A DNA stretch of 64,000 nt, from NCBI RefSeq assembly GCF_902153245.2, contig NZ_CABFWF030000012.1, positions 523,833-587,832 of the forward strand, written 5' to 3'. Below the pieces are notes generated by a model. It searched no databases. It had not been told where the DNA came from and was given only the letters and a program-made list of their open reading frames with translations. Made by a program: the position numbers and the translations under genes. Below, piece by piece: positions 1 to 8,335 of the stretch. The stretch comes from Pseudorhizobium endolithicum (GTDB lineage Bacteria > Pseudomonadota > Alphaproteobacteria > Rhizobiales > Rhizobiaceae). The stretch's first letter is position 1. Each line of letters begins with the position of its first letter.

Positions 1-172
1 AATCGCCGTCGGCTCGGCGGGCGCTTACGGAGCCGTCCAGGCAGGGACCTACAATTCGCGCCTTCTGGTGCCGGAAGTGCTCGTGAAGGGCGGCGATTTC
101 CATGTCGTTCGCCCGCGCGGCAGCTATGAGGACCTGATCGGTCTGGATTCGGTTCCCGCCTGGCTGGCGTGA
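1..172 (+). CDS. lysA: Diaminopimelate decarboxylase, C-terminal end (partial)
   Basis: Only the last 56 codons lie in the window, read in frame from base 2 to the TGA at 170-172. The translation contains GAYGAVQAGTYNSR and ends LIGLDSVPAWLA. This matches the C-terminal barrel of PLP-dependent diaminopimelate decarboxylase, which converts meso-diaminopimelate to lysine. In rhizobia lysA is usually followed by a TIGR02302 protein, as here. The N-terminal PLP domain is outside the window, so catalytic residues cannot be checked. Confidence 0.85.
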   Translation, partial: IAVGSAGAYGAVQAGTYNSRLLVPEVLVKGGDFHVVRPRGSYEDLIGLDSVPAWLA

Positions 173-333
173 CTGCTTTTCCCGCTGCCGTTCACTTTTG
201 CTCGAAGCTCGCGAGAAATCTGCCTGCCGCCGGGCAGGCACCCTCGTCTTCGCCATAAAGATCGCTATCTTCGAAAGCAACGGTAGCGCCGGATCGGCGC
301 GGCCGCATGGCGCCGCCACAGGAGACGGGTCGC

Positions 334-3027
334 ATGAGCATCATCCGCAAAGGGGCGTTCGACACTCTTCCGACGCTCGCCCGCCGCGTTGCCTGGAAGC
401 GCTCCCTGGCGCGCCTCGTCCTTTTCATCGAGCGGCTCGCCCCGCGTCTCCTGCCGCTTCTCGGCCTTGCGGCACTGTTTCTCTCCGTCGCTTGGTTCGG
501 CGTTTTCCGTTTTGTTCCGGACCTTCTCCGTTGGGGCATCGTGGCGCTGTTCGGCATCGGTCTTCTTGCCGCCCTCCTCCCGATCGCCCGCACCCGCTGG
601 CCCGCTTCCGCCGAAGCTGACCGCCTGCTGGAGGAGCGCAACGATCTTGAGCACCAGCCGGTCGCGGTGCAGGAGGACGACCTCTCCCACGACACGCCGG
701 TTGCGCGCGCGCTGTGGAAAGAGCACCAGATCCGCATGGCTCGGCGGATCGCAGCCCTCGATGCCGGGCTCCCGCAGCCCGATATCGCCCGGCACGACCG
801 CTTCGCCTTGCGCGCCATTCCGGCCCTCGTTGTCGTGGCAGCCTTCGGATTTTCGTTCTCCAACGGCGCCGGTACGATCGCCGACGCTTTCCGTCCCTCG
901 GCACCTCCGGCGGGCACGAGCCCGGACCTGCGGATCGATGCCTGGCTGACGCCTCCCTCCTATACCGGCCGTGCTCCCGTCTTCCTGACCGGCCGGGAAG
1001 CCGACGCGACCACCGCTTTCTCGCTTCCCCAGCATTCCCAGTTGACGGTCAGGCTCACCGGCGGCGATGGCGGGGAAGCCGTGACCTTCAAGCCCGTTTC
1101 GCAAGAAAAGCCCGTCCCGCTCATCAGCGAAGAATGGGCCGCTGCGCAGAAGGAAGCCGCGAAAGCCGGCGAGCAACCGCCGAGCGGTCCCGTCACCACA
1201 GCAACCGAAGGCGCTTCGTCCCTGCAGCGGCGAACCTACACGATGAAACTGGACGGCAGCGGCACGCTTGCCGTCAACGACCACTCGTGGACATTTAACG
1301 TCATACCGGACCGTCCACCGGAGATCGCCTTCGACAAGCAGCCGCGCCGGGCGGTCAACGGCGCGCTGGAAATCGGCTTTCAGGGCAAGGACGACTACGG
1401 CATCCGCGAGGCCCACGCCCTGATCGAACCGGTGGAAAGCCCGGACGCCGGCGCCTCGCCACTCTATCCTCCGCCGACATACCAGCTGGAACTGCCGAGG
1501 CGCAGCGGCGCCGAGGTCAAGGGGCTGACCAGCCGGGATCTCACGGAGCATCCCCTTTCCGGCAAACGCGTACGCATCACCCTCGTCGCAACCGACGGAG
1601 CCGGCCAGACAGGGCGCAGCCCTCCCCATGAGATGGTCCTGCCGTCCCGACCCTTTTCCGAACCCTTGGCTGCGGCCGTCGCCGAACAGCGTCAGGTCTT
1701 CGCGCTGGACACTCGCCGGATGCCCCATGCGATCGAGCTGAACGAGGCGCTGGCGCTGCGGCCGGACGAGACCATTCCGAACCTCTCCCACTTCCTCCTG
1801 ATCCGCTCCGCGCTTGGCCGTATGGAGCTCGCCCGCGGCGAGGAACAGCTGAAGGCGGCGGCCGACTATCTCTGGGAGATTGCGCTCGGCATCGATGATG
1901 GGGATCTGTCGACGGCTGAGCGACGGCTTCGTGATGCGCAGAATGCCTTGAACGAAGCCCTGAAGAACGGCGCGAGCGACGAAGAGATCGCCAGACTGAT
2001 GGACGAGCTTCGCCAGGCCATGCAGGAGTTCATGTCGGAGCTGGCACAGCGGATGCAGAACAGCCCGCGCGCGCCGCAGGACATGCAGGCCCAGAACGTC
2101 ATCCGCCAGCGCGACCTGCAGAACATGCTCGACCAGATCGAGAATCTGGCCCGGTCCGGCAATCGCGACGCGGCCCAGCAGATGCTGTCGGAACTGCAGC
2201 GGATGATGAACAACCTGCAGGCCGGGCGGATGCCGCAGGGTCAGCAGGGCCAGCAGCAGAACAGCCAGATGCGCCAGCAGATCGACAAGCTGGGCGAGAT
2301 CTTGCAGGAGCAGCAGCGCCTGATGGACGAGACGTTCAAGCTGGACCAGGCTCTGCGCGACCGCATGCAGCGGGGCGATCCCGGCCAGCAGGGCGAGCAG
2401 CCCTATGAACAGGGGCAGCAACAGCCAGGACAACAGGGGCAGCAAGGCCAACAGAGGCAGCAGGGTTCACCCACCGATCAGATGACCGCCGAACAGCTGC
2501 GGGAGGCCTTGAAGAACCTGCAGGCGCAACAGGAGGGGCTCGGCAAGAAGCTCCAGGAGTTGCAGCAGGGGCTCAAGGAGCTCGGAATGCCGCCGGGACA
2601 GGGTTTCGGAGAGGCCGAGCGCGAAATGGGCAACGCCGGAAAGGCGCTGGGTGAAGGCGAGGGCGAGCGGGCGGTTCAGGGTCAGGGCAATGCGCTCAAC
2701 GCGCTGCGCCAGGGAGCCCAAAACATGATGCAACAGATGATGCAGGCCATGCAGCAGGGCCAGGGACAGGGTCAGGGCGAGGGTCCCGGCGAAGTTTCAC
2801 AGGGTAACCAGAACGGCCGCGATCCCCTCGGCCGTCCCCGGGCGACCACAGGACCGGATTTCGGCGATCAGGTGAAGGTACCGAACGAGATCGACGTCCA
2901 GCAGGCACGTCGTATCCTGGAAGCCATCCGTGAAAAGCTCGGCACGGCGATACAGGAAAATCTGTTGGGACCGTCGGCCGGAGAAACCGAGCGCCGTTAC
3001 CTTGAACGGCTGCTCGAAATCCGCTGA
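334..3027 (+). CDS. TIGR02302 family protein, Gln-rich membrane protein
   Basis: A protein of about 897 residues matching the alphaproteobacterial TIGR02302 family (low-complexity protein of unknown function). Two hydrophobic segments near the N-terminus (about residues 40-90) suggest membrane anchoring, and a third lies near residue 170. A large soluble part follows. Roughly residues 590-830 are very rich in Gln, Gly, Met and Glu, with runs such as QGQQGQQQ and QGQGQGQGEG and helical, coiled-coil-like stretches between them. The ATG at 334 is chosen over the one at 307 because GGAGA lies 8 bases upstream of it. It follows lysA in the same direction and ends 6 bases from the convergent cpdR. 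The function is unknown; envelope or stress roles would be guesses. Confidence 0.85.
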   Translation: MSIIRKGAFDTLPTLARRVAWKRSLARLVLFIERLAPRLLPLLGLAALFLSVAWFGVFRFVPDLLRWGIVALFGIGLLAALLPIARTRWPASAEADRLLEERNDLEHQPVAVQEDDLSHDTPVARALWKEHQIRMARRIAALDAGLPQPDIARHDRFALRAIPALVVVAAFGFSFSNGAGTIADAFRPSAPPAGTSPDLRIDAWLTPPSYTGRAPVFLTGREADATTAFSLPQHSQLTVRLTGGDGGEAVTFKPVSQEKPVPLISEEWAAAQKEAAKAGEQPPSGPVTTATEGASSLQRRTYTMKLDGSGTLAVNDHSWTFNVIPDRPPEIAFDKQPRRAVNGALEIGFQGKDDYGIREAHALIEPVESPDAGASPLYPPPTYQLELPRRSGAEVKGLTSRDLTEHPLSGKRVRITLVATDGAGQTGRSPPHEMVLPSRPFSEPLAAAVAEQRQVFALDTRRMPHAIELNEALALRPDETIPNLSHFLLIRSALGRMELARGEEQLKAAADYLWEIALGIDDGDLSTAERRLRDAQNALNEALKNGASDEEIARLMDELRQAMQEFMSELAQRMQNSPRAPQDMQAQNVIRQRDLQNMLDQIENLARSGNRDAAQQMLSELQRMMNNLQAGRMPQGQQGQQQNSQMRQQIDKLGEILQEQQRLMDETFKLDQALRDRMQRGDPGQQGEQPYEQGQQQPGQQGQQGQQRQQGSPTDQMTAEQLREALKNLQAQQEGLGKKLQELQQGLKELGMPPGQGFGEAEREMGNAGKALGEGEGERAVQGQGNALNALRQGAQNMMQQMMQAMQQGQGQGQGEGPGEVSQGNQNGRDPLGRPRATTGPDFGDQVKVPNEIDVQQARRILEAIREKLGTAIQENLLGPSAGETERRYLERLLEIR

Positions 3028-3033
3028 CCGGCC

Positions 3034-3408
3034 TCAAGCCGCCTGCGGAGCGTTCGCCAGGGCTTGCGCAACTGCACGCCGGATGTCCGGAAGCGCGAAC
3101 GGCTTCTGGACGACGTCGATGATCTTGGTCGCCAAGTCGTCCGCACGTTCCCGCTGCTCCGCATAGCCCGTCATCAGCAGGATCTTCAGGCTGGGATGGC
3201 GGGCGGCCGCCTGGTGCGCCAGTTCGATGCCGTCCATCACGGGCATCCGGATGTCGGAAAGCAGGAGGTCGAAATCGGCCTCGCCAAGCTTCTCCAGCCC
3301 CTCCGCGCCATCGCCGGCCTCATGGGTCTCATGACCGTCGAGGCGAAGGGCCCGCGCCACGAACATGCGCAGCGAATCCTCGTCTTCCGTGATCAGGATC
3401 TTGGCCAT
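3034..3408 (-). CDS. cpdR: Single-domain response regulator CpdR
   Basis: A 124-residue stand-alone receiver domain with the acidic pair in TEDED near the N-terminus, phosphoacceptor Asp52 in LLLSDIRMP, a conserved Thr in LLMTGYAEQ and the Lys in VQKPF. Length and sequence fit CpdR of the CckA-ChpT phosphorelay. The unphosphorylated form is known in alphaproteobacteria to prime the ClpXP protease for cell-cycle substrates, leading to CtrA turnover. The assignment to CpdR rather than another CheY-like protein rests on the RMPVMDGIELAHQAA and YAEQRERADDLA blocks typical of rhizobial CpdR1. A CtrA-type half-site lies about 95 bases upstream. Confidence 0.88.
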   Translation of the reverse strand: MAKILITEDEDSLRMFVARALRLDGHETHEAGDGAEGLEKLGEADFDLLLSDIRMPVMDGIELAHQAAARHPSLKILLMTGYAEQRERADDLATKIIDVVQKPFALPDIRRAVAQALANAPQAA

Positions 3409-3501
3409 GGCGCTCGCTGTCTCCCGTTATGTCTCATTTCGGGAGCAAATCACCAGACTTTCCTTGTCGAGGAGTAAACGAACGACCTCGCGTCGGGCAG
3501 C

Positions 3502-3509
3502 ATGGTTAA
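3502..3509 (-). promoter_or_regulatory. Candidate CtrA half-site upstream of cpdR
   Basis: The minus strand reads TTAACCAT, the asymmetric CtrA-type motif reported in Rhizobiales, about 95 bases upstream of the cpdR start. The same octamer occurs at 4873-4880. An 8-base word occurs by chance, so this is suggestive only. Confidence 0.4.
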
Positions 3510-3530
3510 GGAGTTGCAGACGAAGAACTG

Positions 3531-4085
3531 CTAACTCTCGCCCGGCGCGTCTCCGGTCACGACCCCAACGAAGGGCAGTTCGCGGAAGGCATAGGCGACG
3601 TCCATTCCATAGCCCACCACGAAATAGTCGGGGCATTCGAAGCCGACGTAATCCGCCTCCAGCGCTTCCTTCCGCTTCACGCTCTTGTCCAGAAGCACGG
3701 CAATGGAGACATGTCTCGCACCGCGCTCGTAGAGCATGTTCTTGGCGAACAGCAGAGTTCGGCCGGACTCCAGGATATCGTCGATCAGCAGGACGTCCCG
3801 ATCCTTCACGTCGCTGTCGATGTCCTTCACGATGCGCACGCCTTGGGAGACGGTCCCGGCGCCATAACTGGACAGCGTGATGAACTCCACTTCCGGCGCA
3901 AGGCCGACATCATGCAGCGCGCGGATGAGGTCGGCCGCGAAGATGAACGAGCCCTTCAGGATCGCGATGACGAGCAGGTCCTTCGTCGGTCCCTTGGCGA
4001 TTTCAGCCGCAATGGCCCGGTTGCGTTCCGCGATGGCCTCTGCGTTGTAAAGCGGCTCAATGATCTTGCCGCGAACGACGGGCAT
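3531..4085 (-). CDS. hpt: Hypoxanthine phosphoribosyltransferase
   Basis: A 184-residue type I phosphoribosyltransferase. The PRPP-binding motif is DVLLIDDILESGRT (about residues 97-110), and the flexible-loop region has SSYGAGTVSQG (about 73-82). It salvages hypoxanthine (and usually guanine) to IMP/GMP with PRPP in the cytoplasm. The start ATG at 4085 has a GGAGAG Shine-Dalgarno just upstream. It lies downstream of a DUF3426-like gene on the same strand and may share its transcript. Xanthine-guanine specificity cannot be excluded from sequence alone. Confidence 0.92.
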   Translation of the reverse strand: MPVVRGKIIEPLYNAEAIAERNRAIAAEIAKGPTKDLLVIAILKGSFIFAADLIRALHDVGLAPEVEFITLSSYGAGTVSQGVRIVKDIDSDVKDRDVLLIDDILESGRTLLFAKNMLYERGARHVSIAVLLDKSVKRKEALEADYVGFECPDYFVVGYGMDVAYAFRELPFVGVVTGDAPGES

Positions 4086-4127
4086 GGGGCTCTCCTGGCT
4101 GGTTCCGGAAGGCCGCCGATAGCACAG

Positions 4128-4841
4128 TCAGGGCGCGGAAGCATCCGGCGATGCGAAGGAAAGCCGGAGTTCGGGCATTTTTCCACCGGGATGCCGTATG
4201 CGGGCGGAGAAACCATGGCTATGCCCGCCCTCCATCGTGGCAACAGGAGGCTGGATCACCGCGCCGGCGACCGTGGCGCCTTCCGTCACCAGATCGGCGT
4301 GGACCGCCGGCACCTCAAGACGCTGATCGCCATTGTTCTTGATGATCCCGGTGATCAGGAGAGCTCCCATGCCGTCTGCATCCTGGGAAGTGAGGTTGAC
4401 ATGGGTAAGGTCCAGCCCAGGCGCCTGCGCCGGCGCGGCATCTTCCAGGAAAAGAGAAAATCCGCCGGCCAGACCAAAGACCGCAATGAAAATGACGGCG
4501 ACGACGGCCGCAAAGAAATCGGCCGACAGGCGCATGAGCCTCCGCTCCGCGGCCGCCATCCCCGCTCCGATCAGATCGATCCAGTCGCGGAGCGATCGAA
4601 AGTCCGTCAGTCGCAGGGGACGACGCTGCTGATTGCGGGTGCTCGCCGACCGGCGAACGGTTCGCGGGATGGTGACGAAACTGGCGTCCGCAACGTTCCC
4701 GGCAGCAGGGTGCGCAACGCGAACACGGACTGATCTCTGTTCGGGCGGCAGGATGTCGATGACGGTCATCCATTCCCTTTCCGGACCCTTGTTCGTCAGG
4801 CCCTGAAGTGCCGCGCTTCCGGATGTCGGAAAACTTGGCAT
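4128..4841 (-). CDS. Membrane protein with DUF3426-like C-terminal domain
   Basis: A 237-residue protein of unknown function. The first 100 residues are polar and Arg-rich. One transmembrane helix follows (AAVVAVIFIAVFGLAGGFSLFL, described by its hydrophobic run near residues 111-132), then a domain containing GALLITGIIKNNGDQRLEVPAVHADL that resembles DUF3426. Rhizobial proteins with this domain often begin with a CxxC zinc ribbon (MJ0042 type); no such cysteines are present here. It is divergent from ftsE and upstream of hpt. The N-terminus is uncertain: a later Met (MTVIDILPPEQ) at residue 25 is an alternative start. Confidence 0.6.
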   Translation of the reverse strand: MPSFPTSGSAALQGLTNKGPEREWMTVIDILPPEQRSVRVRVAHPAAGNVADASFVTIPRTVRRSASTRNQQRRPLRLTDFRSLRDWIDLIGAGMAAAERRLMRLSADFFAAVVAVIFIAVFGLAGGFSLFLEDAAPAQAPGLDLTHVNLTSQDADGMGALLITGIIKNNGDQRLEVPAVHADLVTEGATVAGAVIQPPVATMEGGHSHGFSARIRHPGGKMPELRLSFASPDASAP

Positions 4842-4872
4842 TGAATCGAATCCTACGCAGTCGTAAATTCAA

Positions 4873-4880
4873 ATGGTTAA
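4873..4880 (-). promoter_or_regulatory. Candidate CtrA site between the DUF3426-like gene and ftsE
   Basis: The minus strand reads TTAACCAT followed by TTGAATT, so TTAA and AATT halves are spaced by 7 bases, close to the TTAA-N7-TTAA CtrA consensus. It lies 32 bases upstream of the DUF3426-like gene and about 100 bases upstream of ftsE, so it could act on either. It is the same octamer as at 3502-3509. Confidence 0.4.
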
Positions 4881-4979
4881 TGCTTCGAAAATGCGGCCCT
4901 AAAACGAGCTAATCCGGTGGCGATAGACATCGCCTGGCCCTGGTTGGCGGGGCGGTGCAACAGGGGACTCGGGTTCCAT

Positions 4980-5639
4980 TTGATTCACTTCGAGAACGTC
5001 GGCCTCCGTTACGGGATGGGTCCGGAAATCCTTCGGGACATGACCTTCGACATCCCGAAGCGGTCGTTCCAGTTCCTCACCGGTCCCTCCGGGGCCGGCA
5101 AGACCACTCTGCTGCGCCTGCTGTTCATGTCGTTGCAGCCGACCCGCGGGCTGATCCGCATGTTCGGACGGGACCTGTCGCAGATTCCGCGCGGCGAGCT
5201 GCCGATGCTGCGCCGGCGCGTCGGCATCGTCTTCCAGGATTTCCGGCTGCTCGACCACCTGACCACCTACGAAAACGTAGCCTTGCCCCTGCGGGTCCGC
5301 GGCAAGGAGGAGAATACCTATCGCAACGATGTCATCGAGCTTCTGAAATGGGTGGGCCTCGGCGAACGCGTTAACGTCCTGCCGCCGGTTCTTTCGGGCG
5401 GCGAGAAGCAGCGGGCGGCGATCGCCCGCGCCCTGATCGACCGTCCCGAAATCCTCCTCGCCGACGAGCCCACGGGCAATGTCGATCCGCCGATGGCGCA
5501 GCGACTTCTGTCGCTTTTCCTGGAGCTCAACCGGCTGGGAACGGCCGTCGTCATCGCCACCCACGATCTCGCGCTGATGGACCAGGTTCACGCGCGCCGG
5601 ATGATCCTCACCGAAGGGCGGCTCGACATCTATGAATGA
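4980..5639 (+). CDS. ftsE: Cell division ATP-binding protein FtsE
   Basis: ABC ATPase with Walker A GPSGAGKTT, signature LSGGEKQR and Walker B ILLADEPTG. It partners FtsX; the complex links divisome assembly to activation of peptidoglycan hydrolases at the septum. The TTG at 4980 gives 219 residues starting LIHFENVGLRYG, which matches the family length. The upstream ATG at 4917 would add 21 residues that do not resemble FtsE. The start codon itself is therefore inferred from family length, and the ribosome site (AGGGG, 4962-4966) is rather distant. The end overlaps ftsX by 8 bases. Confidence 0.93.
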   Translation: MIHFENVGLRYGMGPEILRDMTFDIPKRSFQFLTGPSGAGKTTLLRLLFMSLQPTRGLIRMFGRDLSQIPRGELPMLRRRVGIVFQDFRLLDHLTTYENVALPLRVRGKEENTYRNDVIELLKWVGLGERVNVLPPVLSGGEKQRAAIARALIDRPEILLADEPTGNVDPPMAQRLLSLFLELNRLGTAVVIATHDLALMDQVHARRMILTEGRLDIYE

Positions 5640-6639
5640 GATGAGTCACCCGCAAGCCCCGCAGGCCGCCGCCGCTCGACGCACGCAGATGCGCGTACGG
5701 CCGACGGCGCCGATCCTGCCGCCTTCCAATATCCAGGGCAACGCGCTGATCGTGGTCATCGCGATCATGGCGTTTCTGGCCTGCCTGACGCTCGGCGCCG
5801 TCACCATGGTGCGCGCCACGGCCGCGAGCTGGCAAAGCCAGATTTCGCGCGAGATCACCATCCAGATCAAGCCGGCCGACGGACTGAACATGGACGAGGC
5901 GCTGCAGAAGGCGAAGGACCTTGCGCTCGGCTTCGTCGGCACGAAGGAGGGCACGATCCTCGACGACGCGGCGACCGCGCGCCTGCTGGAGCCATGGCTG
6001 GGCGCCGGGCTCGACCTTGACGAACTGCCGGTTCCCCGGCTGGTGGTCGTGACCATCGACGAGCAGAACCCGCCGGACTTCGCGGAAATGCGGGAACTCC
6101 TGGCGCTGGAACTGCCACAGGCATTCCTGGACGATCACCGGACATGGGTGGACCGGCTGGTGTCCATGGCACGGACGACGGTCCTGATCGGAACCGGTGT
6201 CCTGGTCCTCGTCTTCACCGCCATGGTCCTGACGGTCGTCTTTGCCACCCGCGGCGTGATCTCGGGTAACCGGCACATCGTGGAGGTGCTGCATTTCGTG
6301 GGGGCGGAAAGCGCCTTCGTCGCTAGGGAATTCCAGAAGCACTTCCTGAAGATCAGCCTGAAGGGATCGGCTGCCGGCAGCGCAGTCGCCGCGCTGCTGT
6401 TCGCTGTCCTCGGCCTATGGCAATCCAATGCGCGGGCAACCCCGGAGAGCGATCAGGCGACAGCTCTTTTCGGCACGTTCTCGCTCGGCTTCGAAGGCTA
6501 TCTCGGCATCATGGTGACGATGATCATGATCGCCCTCCTGACCACCCTGACCGCCCGTTTCACCGTCATGCGCACGATCGACGAGATCGACCTCATCCGT
6601 TCCGATCCGGCAAGATCCGATGGCCTTCCGGCGTCGTGA
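5632..6639 (+). CDS. ftsX: Cell division protein FtsX
   Basis: A 335-residue FtsX permease. It has a cytoplasmic Pro-rich N-terminus, a first transmembrane helix (about residues 35-57), a periplasmic domain and three further helices (about 180-205, 240-260 and 285-310). It couples FtsE ATPase activity to periplasmic murein hydrolase activators during division. The ATG overlaps the ftsE stop (ATGAATGA), so the two are translationally coupled. The last part, TARFTVMRTIDEIDLIRSDP, is typical of alphaproteobacterial FtsX. Confidence 0.93.
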   Translation: MNEMSHPQAPQAAAARRTQMRVRPTAPILPPSNIQGNALIVVIAIMAFLACLTLGAVTMVRATAASWQSQISREITIQIKPADGLNMDEALQKAKDLALGFVGTKEGTILDDAATARLLEPWLGAGLDLDELPVPRLVVVTIDEQNPPDFAEMRELLALELPQAFLDDHRTWVDRLVSMARTTVLIGTGVLVLVFTAMVLTVVFATRGVISGNRHIVEVLHFVGAESAFVAREFQKHFLKISLKGSAAGSAVAALLFAVLGLWQSNARATPESDQATALFGTFSLGFEGYLGIMVTMIMIALLTTLTARFTVMRTIDEIDLIRSDPARSDGLPAS

Positions 6640-6702
6640 CATAAGGTCCGTGTCGATACAAAAACCTGTTCTCGGCGGAGGACTCGGTCTATTCACAGAA
6701 TC

Positions 6703-7443
6703 ATGAGCACGCCCCGTTCATCCAAGGACAATCGCTCGCTGGGCCCGTCCAGGCGCGCGCGCATGTCCCGCCAGCTCTTCTCCCGCCACAGCCGACTGAG
6801 GCGGATGGGGCGATGGGCGATAACCGGAGTCCTGGCGGTCGTCGCCGCCTTCGCCGGAGGCTTCCTCTGGTTTGCCGATTCCGTGGCATCGCTGCAGCCG
6901 CCGGAGGGGGTAAAGGCCGACGCCATCGTGGTGCTGACAGGGGGATACCAGCGCATAGACCAGGCCGCCGGCCTGCTTCGCGACGGCGCCGGCAAGCGTC
7001 TCCTGATCTCCGGCGCCCATCCTTCGACGAGTCCGGCGCAGATCCAGAAGATGACGCAGACGCCGCCCGACCTGTTTTCGTGCTGCGTCGACATAGGCTA
7101 TGACGCGATCGACACGATCGGCAATGCCAACGAGATCTCCCGCTGGATCCACGACAACGGCTTCCGCGTCGTGCTGGTGGTGACCCAGAACTACCACATG
7201 CCCCGCAGCCTCCATGAACTGCGCAGGGTCGATCCCGTGACGGTCTATATTCCCTATCCCGTGGTCAATTCCGATCTCACCCGCAAGGCCTGGTTCGCCG
7301 AGCCCGACGTCGTTCGCATCTTGATCCAAGAATATGGAAAGGTGGTTGCGGCAACCATCCGCGACTGGACCGGGCTCGGATCGGCAAAGGGCCTTAGAAC
7401 CGACGAGAAGAGCGAGGCTACCGGCTTCCGGACAATTCTCTGA
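6703..7443 (+). CDS. YdcF/SanA family (DUF218) membrane protein
   Basis: A 246-residue protein with one transmembrane helix (about residues 40-60) and a DUF218 domain. The domain includes DAIVVLTGGYQRIDQAAGLLRDG, RLLISGAHPST, the family motif VTQNYHMPRS and a C-terminal EYGKVVAA segment. DUF218 proteins are implicated in envelope or lipid-carrier homeostasis (SanA, ElyC), but no reaction is proven. It lies between ftsEX and a plsC-type gene, both envelope functions, and probably in the same unit. Confidence 0.82.
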   Translation: MSTPRSSKDNRSLGPSRRARMSRQLFSRHSRLRRMGRWAITGVLAVVAAFAGGFLWFADSVASLQPPEGVKADAIVVLTGGYQRIDQAAGLLRDGAGKRLLISGAHPSTSPAQIQKMTQTPPDLFSCCVDIGYDAIDTIGNANEISRWIHDNGFRVVLVVTQNYHMPRSLHELRRVDPVTVYIPYPVVNSDLTRKAWFAEPDVVRILIQEYGKVVAATIRDWTGLGSAKGLRTDEKSEATGFRTIL

Positions 7444-7522
7444 TCCCGCGCATCCCGTGGCTGCCGTCTTTTGTTCTCTCACGTTCTCGTGTAGGAGCCG
7501 TTGACCCACGAGGAAGTCCTGC

Positions 7523-8326
7523 ATGCTGATGGTTCGGTCCATCCTGTTCAATATCGCGTTCTACGCGAACCTCATCATCCAGATGATCGTGCTGACGCCG
7601 GCCTATTTCATCCTGCCGCGCAAGCAGGCCTATCGCATTCCCAAGAACTGGGCTCGCTCCAATCATTGGCTGATGGAGAAGATCGTGGGAACGACCTTCG
7701 AGATCGAAGGACTGGAGAACATCCCCGAAGGCGGCTGCATCTTCGCGCCGAAGCACCAGTCCTTCTGGGATACCTTCGCGCTCCTGCCCTGGCAGAAGGA
7801 TCCGGTCTACATCCTCAAGCGCGAGTTGCTGTGGATCCCGCTCTTCGGCTGGTACGTGATGAAGCAGCGGATGATCCCGGTCAACCGCGGCGCCCGCGGT
7901 AAGGTGATGGTGGCCGTCATGGAGCGGACGAAGCAGGAGATGGAGAACGGCCGCCAGCTCATCATCTATCCGGAGGGGACGCGCCGTTCCCCCGGTGCTG
8001 GGCCGGAATACCGCTACGGCATCGCGCGCATCTATCGCGACATCCAGGTGCCGGTCGTGCCGATCGCGATGCATCCCGGCCTGTTCTGGCCGCGCCGGCG
8101 CGCAGTTCGATTCCCAGGACATTTCAAGGTGCGCATCCTGCCGCCGATCGAGCCGGGCCTCGATCCCGACACCTTCTTCCAGACGCTGATCGACAGGCTC
8201 GAGAAGGCGAGCGACGAACTGCTCGTTGAGACGGTCGAGGCCAATCCGCATCTTCAACTGCCGCCAACGGCCGTGAAGCGGCTTGCCGAACTAAGGGCGG
8301 ACGAATCCGAAGACCATCCCTCCTGA
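7523..8326 (+). CDS. plsC: 1-acyl-sn-glycerol-3-phosphate acyltransferase family protein
   Basis: A 267-residue PlsC-type acyltransferase with motif I HQSFWD, motif II-like VNRGARGK, motif III YPEGTRR and motif IV-like VPIAMH. An N-terminal hydrophobic helix anchors it to the membrane. It would transfer an acyl group to lysophosphatidic acid in phospholipid synthesis. Rhizobia carry several PlsC paralogues, so a related lysolipid specificity is possible and the gene symbol is tentative. AGGAAG precedes the ATG. The stop lies inside a hairpin shared with the convergent gene. Confidence 0.85.
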   Translation: MLMVRSILFNIAFYANLIIQMIVLTPAYFILPRKQAYRIPKNWARSNHWLMEKIVGTTFEIEGLENIPEGGCIFAPKHQSFWDTFALLPWQKDPVYILKRELLWIPLFGWYVMKQRMIPVNRGARGKVMVAVMERTKQEMENGRQLIIYPEGTRRSPGAGPEYRYGIARIYRDIQVPVVPIAMHPGLFWPRRRAVRFPGHFKVRILPPIEPGLDPDTFFQTLIDRLEKASDELLVETVEANPHLQLPPTAVKRLAELRADESEDHPS

Positions 8327-8335
8327 GGATGGTCT
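8311..8335. terminator. Hairpin spanning convergent stop codons
   Basis: AGACCATCC (8311-8319) pairs with GGATGGTCT (8327-8335) around a 7-base loop. It contains the stop codon of the acyltransferase gene (8324-8326) and reaches the stop of the opposing ChaC gene (8334-8336). There is no clear T-tract, so it may be a weak bidirectional terminator or an mRNA 3'-end stabiliser. Confidence 0.5.

Noticed and set aside
265-2451. A 728-codon minus-strand open frame over the TIGR02302 gene
   Set aside because: It is antisense to the Gln-rich gene with Leu-rich translation mirroring CAG repeats, and has no ribosome site or family match.
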